Below are positions 53,374-57,455 of a stretch of DNA of 57,455 nt, one piece after another (within the stretch, counting starts at the first letter, position 1; every line of letters begins with the position of its first letter). The stretch comes from Porogramme epimiltina (taxonomy: Eukaryota; Basidiomycota; Agaricomycetes; Polyporales; Polyporaceae), in assembly GCA_900155495.1 (NCBI GenBank), contig FTLJ01000764.1, forward strand, positions 1-57,455, in the 5' to 3' direction. The notes beneath the pieces are model-generated. The model was not told the origin of the DNA, made no database searches, and saw nothing but the letters and a program-made list of their open reading frames with translations. A program made the translations under genes and the position numbers.

Positions 53374-56300
53374 CTACGTCAAGTTACTCGCGAATTCCAG
53401 TACTCGATTTGCCGCTTCCACGTCCTCCTCATCCGGTTCGTCTATCTCTTCTTCATCGTCCTCCTGACCATTATTACTTCCTGCAACAGTGATCGCGTGA
53501 ATATTTTGAGCGTGAACCGGCAAGTCCGACGTACCAGTGAGCACCAGCTCAGGTGCGCCGGACTCCTGTGACGAGCCCTTAGGCACGCCGGGAGTCTTCG
53601 CGCCCGAGTACCCCGGAAGTGCGTGGATCTTCTTTATCACACCCAGCTGACGTGCGTTGATCAGCTGTCTGCGAACTGCCATCTCCCTGAGAGCTCCCGC
53701 GATCGGCTTCTTTTCGGCCTCCGCGCAGCGCACGGCCTCGTCGAGTTCCGCGTTCTCTTGGAGGATCCAGGTGTGCAACCGCCGTACCTCCACATTCACG
53801 CGACGTATTTCCTCGCGCGCGCGCTCGATCTTGCGCGCCTTCTTCATGAGCGGTCGGACCGCCGCCTCTGCCCATCTCTTGTTCTGCAAGTCGTTGCGCG
53901 TGTCCCGAAGGAGCTCGAATTGCTCCACGAAGCTGTAGTGCGTCACCTTGCTCCAGTCGAGTTCCGGTTTTCTGAGCTCCCTTGCAGCAGTATTGTATAC
54001 GTTTACCGCGTTACGTATTGCCTTTGAACGGCGTTGGAGGGACTGGGAGATGTGTGTCCGCACTTTGTAGGCTATGGAGGATTTTCGGGTTAATACATAA
54101 AGTTCACATTGACGAGCGCGCGAAAGTCACCTGTTCCCGCGATATTCATGGTATTCAGCTCAAAAAGGCGCTGTACCACGAGGCGTTGAAGCTCGTCGAG
54201 CGCGCGACGGTACTTGCGCTCCGCGATGTGACGCGCGGTCTCGATGTATTGAGGATCAGCAGGCTGCCAGCGCCGTTGTATGCCCATCGCGAGCTCCAGC
54301 ATCTGAACCTGCCTGAGAATGGTCTGATGCTTCTCATGCATCATGCGCTGCGCGCCTTCTAATTTCCGCGTGCGAGAGACGTCGCCCTGGTATGTAGAGC
54401 TGCCGTACTCATAGTCCTCGGGGATTGACGTCACGAACGCCTGCAGGGCGGTGGACGATCGGTCCCTGAAAATCAGGGGAGCGATCGTAGGTACGCGAGG
54501 ATTCCGATCGGGGGGAAAGCTTACTCGGCAGCGCGGAGCTCCTTCAGTAACGTGACATACTCGATCGCCATGACGTCACCTTCGGGCTCCTGACCGAGGG
54601 TCGCGAAGTACTCGACTTCCTCGCGCTCCCAGGTTTTCAGATCTTCTGTTGTGCAGCCCAACTTCTTGAGCTCTTGTTCGACCGTAGGGGATGTCTTGGT
54701 AATGATTTCGAGCGCTTGTTTGTAGTCATTGAAGAGCATAGTAGCAATGTTACTATACTTGTCTTCATCCCACTGCTGAAAGAGCAAGTCGATGAGCACT
54801 CGACGGAGGTACTTGCTCGCGTATCGGATGACGGGCGCCAGGACGTTTGACCAGCTAAAAACACGCTCCATGCCTTCCATATCCGCTAACCCGGCGCCTT
54901 TGATGACCGAGGGATGATGGACGGTCTGGCACTTGTGGCTGTGCGAATAGCCGTGGAACGCGTTCACACACGAGCGGCATCCGCGGGTGGCGAATTTCTC
55001 GCCGAGGGAACTCTTGGCAATAGTTCCGCCGAACGTGCAGCCAATGTCGTACCCAACCAGAAGAGCCTCCTCAAGAACCTCGAGAAGCATCGCGATGATA
55101 GCGAGAGGATATTTGGCACTGAAAGCAAAACGTTAACAACGCATAATTGAGTCACGTGAGACTCACAGCTCCCCGCTTCGGATCATATCGACAATCCATA
55201 AAATTAGACCATGGCGACAAGACGCCGCGAAGATGCCGGTCTCGTCGAATATTCCCCACATCCGCTTCTTCTCATCGCTTGCCGCTGACTTCCAATTCTT
55301 GGTGCAATTGTTGAGGGGATCGTCCGCGCCGTCCGCTGGCGTCCCCCCCGGCTCCTCGTCATCAACCCAGTCCGAGTCCGAGTCCGAGTCACCAGCAGCA
55401 TGGGTTTGCGCTTTGACTTCGTCTTTGAACCGGTCGACGAACTCCGTGGGTAAAAAATAGTCACTGTCAATGAACTCCCGAAGATCGGCTACTGCCCGAT
55501 CGCCGATCTTCGCTACTCGCTTCAGGGAGTTATTCCCGTCCATGCAAACTATGCGCTTGAACTCCAGCTCCGCCTCATCCTTGAGCTATCTTATGTTATC
55601 ACACTGTAGTAAGTAGTATATGTATAATGCATACCTCATAAGAGCATGCAGGACAGGCATGCTTGACGCGCCAGTTCGGAGTGTCCCGTCCGAGGAACGC
55701 GAGCACTTGTCGATCAATGTTCCGGAGCATCGTGAGAAAGACCTCGAAACAGGCGCTCAGGGCGTCCCGATACCGCCGGCAGTAAGGAATCTAAATGAAG
55801 TAATTAGATGTATCCGAGGGAGATAATACGGGGACTGCACGTTGTATGAATCACAGATGACTTTTGCAAATGCTTCAAAACTTAATGACGGCTTCCGAAG
55901 GCGAAGGTTGCGGAACAGCGCTAGCGTCTTGAAGGAGATTGCAAGAGATACTTGAAGGGGTGATGCCGCAAGGTATCCTGCTTGAGCGAGCGCCACCGGG
56001 GTTCGTTGATCTGCGTTGCGTAAAAATGTACGCCGGTTTTCAAGCGAGTAAATATCGAGAACTTCAATCTCGATATCATAGCTAGTGTCGCGATTCTGCG
56101 ATGCGGGTGGAGTACTAGTTTCCGCCTAGATGTCGTGAGCGAAGATATGATTATGTCATCGGGACGGGTAACTATACCTCCGGTCCGATGGAGACGGGGG
56201 CTGCTTGAACACCGGACGTGGGGTCCGGACCGTTCTCGGGGTTCGGCTTCGGCGTGGGGTCTGGACCGTTCTCGGGGTTCGGCTTCGCAGGGTCCGTGGG

Positions 56301-56879
56301 ATACTTCCATGAAAGGTAGGCCGCGGTGACCTCGTCGATCACCTCCTGCCAGCCCGCGTGATATTTCTCTAGGCGTTCTTGCCACGACCGGGGGTCTGAA
56401 GGTTTATAGGCTCGAGATCTGTGTAAAAAATGAGATGGCATAAAAATGTAGGCGCGAGAAAACTTGCGGATGGGACATAAGATCCCGAAGCGCGTGAACT
56501 AGCGCCTCCTCGGGGTCCGGCGCTCCGTCGATATCCATGGCCTCCGCTGCTGATTGCAGATCATCGTAGGCCTGGTCGTTGAATAGATCAGCGTCCTCAA
56601 AGCCTTCCACTTGTCCGTCACGCAGCTCTTCAATACGTTGGAGCGTGCGTCCGCTGAGACCTAGTTCTCATGAGTATGAGAAGCCGCGTGAAGCGTAGAA
56701 GCACGCATACCAGCCAGCTGTTCTCTGAGCTTCTGTCGTGATTGCTCGGCAGCAGCCGCGAGCGCCTTCGGTTTCATCACCTTCTTCTTGAGGGTCGTAC
56801 TTCCTCGCGAAGACGATCCCTCTACCGTAGTGCGCGACGTAGCTCGAGAAACACCAGGATATCGCTTGCTCTTGGTCAT
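53374..56879 (-). CDS. KDZ transposase
   Basis: DDE-type transposase of the KDZ (Kyakuja-Dileera-Zisupton) superfamily. ATG at 56879 (MTKSKRYPGVSRATSRTTVE). Exons in order encode GLSGRTLQRIEELRDGQVE, SRAYKPSDPRSWQERLEKYH, DIYSLENRRTFLRNADQRTP, RLRKPSLSFEAFAKVICDSY, YCRRYRDALSACFEVFLTML, VKHACPACSYE, VCMDGNNSLKRV, MWGIFDETGIFAASCRHGLI, LLVGYDIGCTF, CVNAFHGYSHSHKCQTVHHP, GAGLADMEGMERVFSWSN, ALDELQRLVVQRLFELNTMN and a helical C-terminus. Candidate catalytic acids: Asp in CMDGN, Asp in GYDIGC, Glu in GMERVF. The four Cys/His-like positions in CPACSY and CRSCVNAFHGYSH fit the zinc-binding insert of the family. The exon joins I checked at the 5' end keep the frame, so the gene may be intact. About ten introns. 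Confidence 0.9.
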
Positions 56880-56956
56880 GGTGTAGCGTACAGAAGGTGG
56901 AGGGAGGCGACAAAAAATCACATCCGTCGATTATCGCATAGACCATCATAGGTACA

Positions 56957-57160
56957 TGAGGCGTTTACTATATATGGTAGTTGCGCTATCAAAGACGTGC
57001 CTGACGTGAATTCGAAGGTCAACACCATGACACTTCGTATATATCTCCACACAGGCTACAATATAGTATATAAGCACTGAACATCTCATAGGAGATGAGA
57101 TAGGGAGCAGGAAGTAGAAATTGTTGAGGCGGGCGACGCGTCGGGAGGGCGCACCGCACC
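56957..57160. repeat. Subterminal direct repeat, unit 1
   Basis: Begins GAGGCGTTTACTATATATGG and ends with GGCGGGCGACGCGTCGGGAG; repeated in the same orientation right after it. Lies between the transposase start and the right terminus. Confidence 0.9.
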
Positions 57161-57355
57161 ATAAGGCGTTTACTACTTATGGTAGTCGCGCTATCAAACA
57201 CGTGCCGGAGGTGAATCTGAGGGTCAACGCCGTTACACTTCGTATACTTCTCTACACATGTTACAATATGGTATATATACACTAATAATGTTACAGGTGG
57301 CACGAAGTAGAGGTTTTTAAGGTGGGCGACGCGTCGGGCAGGAGGACGCGCCGCG
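57161..57355. repeat. Subterminal direct repeat, unit 2
   Basis: Begins ATAAGGCGTTTACTACTTAT and ends with GGTGGGCGACGCGTCGGGCA. About 75-80% identical to unit 1 by eye. Subterminal repeats are frequent transposase-binding sites in DNA transposons (general knowledge); whether these are is unknown. Confidence 0.9.
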
Positions 57356-57455
57356 CCCCACGTGATCACGCCCCTCGCGCCGCGCGCGCGCTCTCCGATG
57401 ACGTCATCTTTGGCTAGCGTGTTTGATGCCCCGCCCCGCCCGCCCTCCCCTGCCC
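57342..57455. repeat. Right terminal inverted repeat of the KDZ element (may continue)
   Basis: Inverted relative of 48716-48843: CGCCCCACGTGATCACGCCC, TCCGATGACGTCATC, TAGCGTGTTTGATGCCCC and a C-rich end. The window ends inside or just at the terminus. Confidence 0.75.

Larger units (their letters stand above)
48716..57455 (-). mobile_element. KDZ-family DNA transposon with three genes
   Basis: Bounded on the left by a GC-rich terminal sequence at 48716-48843 and on the right by its inverted relative at about 57342-57455. Both contain AACAC.CTA, GATGA.GTCATC and GATCACGTGGGGCGCG blocks when read inward. Three genes, all on the minus strand: KDZ transposase (right), a gene with a possible viroplasmin-like domain (middle) and an HMG-like accessory gene (left). 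KDZ elements with accessory genes are known from basidiomycetes (established knowledge). The right terminus coincides with the window end, so the target-site duplication and exact end cannot be checked. Confidence 0.85.

Noticed and set aside
1..57455. tRNA, rRNA or CRISPR
   Set aside because: Scanning for B-box-like GGTTCGA and cloverleaf context gave only matches inside coding exons; no regularly spaced repeat array with unique spacers exists.

Overview
The window looks like nuclear DNA of a filamentous basidiomycete (Agaricomycetes; Polyporales is only a guess). Reasons: genes are split by many 49-70 nt GT-AG introns; gene families are typical of mushroom-forming fungi (Kre9/Knh1-like ectodomains, single-pass proteins with Ser/Thr-rich stalks); there is a YTM1 orthologue, a peroxisomal MaoC hydratase ending in SKL, and a KDZ-type DNA transposon. 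There is no sign of bacterial, organellar or viral organisation.

Layout. (1) 0.66-46.5 kb is an array of 16 genes for predicted single-pass membrane proteins, called TM1-TM16 here in coordinate order. Each has an ectodomain, a Ser/Thr/Pro-rich stalk, one membrane helix, a basic stop-transfer cluster and a separately encoded cytoplasmic tail. There are four ectodomain classes: class A, beta-sandwich-like with an 'LDGG...HTL.I.NGGV...DFF' core (TM1-TM7); class B, Kre9/Knh1-like 'C....I.W.GG.PP..L' (TM8-TM11, TM14); class C, short with a CWxxxC motif (TM12, TM13); class D, signal peptide plus long stalk (TM15, TM16). Thirteen genes end in the same tail: a 'RYE.DGG..LAGG' box, an acidic linker, then TLPPPYSS a few residues before the stop. 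The other three (TM3, TM5, TM7) have a different tail with an LPxY box (TLPPYGYT / TLPEYGYT). (2) The array encloses a functional-looking peroxisomal MaoC hydratase, a decayed copy of it, and YTM1. (3) 46.5-48.7 kb has no gene I can support. (4) 48.7 kb to the end is a KDZ-family transposon with inverted termini, a KDZ transposase and two accessory genes, all on the minus strand.

Main observation. TM2/TM3 and TM4/TM5 are two divergent pairs. Within a pair the ectodomains are almost the same, introns included, but the tails belong to different types. Between pairs the tails match (TM2 with TM4, TM3 with TM5) and the ectodomains differ. This is the architecture of 'paired receptors': same outside, different inside. 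It suggests ectodomain homogenisation by gene conversion between inverted arms while the two signalling tails stay distinct. With one PY-type tail shared by four unrelated ectodomain classes, and a phase-1 intron at the membrane/tail boundary of nearly every gene, the locus looks like a modular, rapidly duplicating receptor array. A self/non-self or cell-surface sensing role is inference; nothing in the sequence proves it.

Duplication history visible in the sequence: [TM2-TM3 plus 3' flank] and [TM4-TM5 plus 3' flank]; [TM12-MaoC pseudogene] and [TM13-MaoC]; [TM14-TM15] and [TM14 relic-TM16]. A run of 11 N lies beside the last duplication, so the assembly there needs care. Exon boundaries are read by eye; several 5' ends are unresolved and are marked so.
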